NCBI GenBank assembly: GCA_021731185.1
Contig: JAKFXW010000163.1
Span: 1-13,759, forward strand
DNA length: 13,759 nucleotides
Direction of reading: 5' to 3'
DNA from: Gallionellaceae bacterium
GTDB taxonomy: Bacteria > Pseudomonadota > Gammaproteobacteria > Burkholderiales > Gallionellaceae
The notes below the pieces were generated by a model. That model was not told the origin of the DNA, searched no databases, and saw only the letters and a program-made list of their open reading frames with translations. This document shows, piece by piece, positions 13,731 through 13,759 of this stretch. The translations under genes and the position numbers were made by a program. Every line of letters starts with the position of its first letter. Within the stretch, counting starts at the first letter, position 1.

Positions 13731-13759
13731 AATCAACTTGTTCAGCGTTTCCTTAGAAT

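Noticed and set aside
1..13759. tRNA, rRNA or riboswitch genes
   Set aside because: I found no cloverleaf, conserved rRNA segment or recognisable riboswitch motif in the intergenic regions on either strand by eye.

Overview
The window looks like a chromosomal segment of a betaproteobacterium, possibly of the Nitrosomonadales. This is inferred from the order pilC-pilD-coaE-zapD-yacG, which is characteristic of betaproteobacteria, together with a GC content near 50% and many short dispersed palindromic repeats. The core genes are ordinary; the interest lies in the accessory left end and between the genes.

Left end (1-1807). The tail of an unidentified upstream gene is followed by two minus-strand units. 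One is a lone AT-rich gene of unknown function (190 codons). The other is a ParE/RelE-type toxin-antitoxin pair. In both units the last stop codon (TAA) lies inside a GCTAAC core, and each unit starts just after an [A/G]TTAGCG core. This is how integron gene cassettes are laid out, so the segment may be a relic cassette array without an integrase. A 151-bp repeat with terminal inverted repeats separates it from ppsA.

Central metabolism and redox block (1808-7813). On the minus strand lie ppsA (PEP synthase, with an internal in-frame 18-bp tandem repeat) and a YeeZ-like NAD-binding SDR protein. Divergent from them are a ferredoxin-type oxidoreductase resembling CDP-6-deoxy-3,4-glucoseen reductase and a CorB/CNNM-type transporter with its own promoter.

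Type IV pilus and housekeeping run (7927-11975, plus strand). pilC (platform protein), pilD (prepilin peptidase), coaE (last step of CoA synthesis), zapD (Z-ring bundling) and yacG (gyrase inhibitor, zinc protein) follow one another. pilB, often found just before pilC, is absent here. Between pilC and pilD lie a hairpin, a nine-G tract and an 8-codon mini-ORF whose stop overlaps the pilD start.

Right end (11976-13759). A gene-free stretch carries a 225-bp structured repeat. It is followed by a minus-strand pair, a FrnE/DsbA-like oxidoreductase and dgkA (diacylglycerol kinase), joined by a TGATG stop-start overlap. Upstream of the pair are a REP-like palindrome and a 130-bp repeat. The repeats at 1615-1765, 12192-12416 and 13601-13730 share about 20-bp ends (consensus close to TAATTCCAWTTCYTGATAAA) but have unrelated interiors. 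This suggests one family of small non-coding elements with exchangeable cores.
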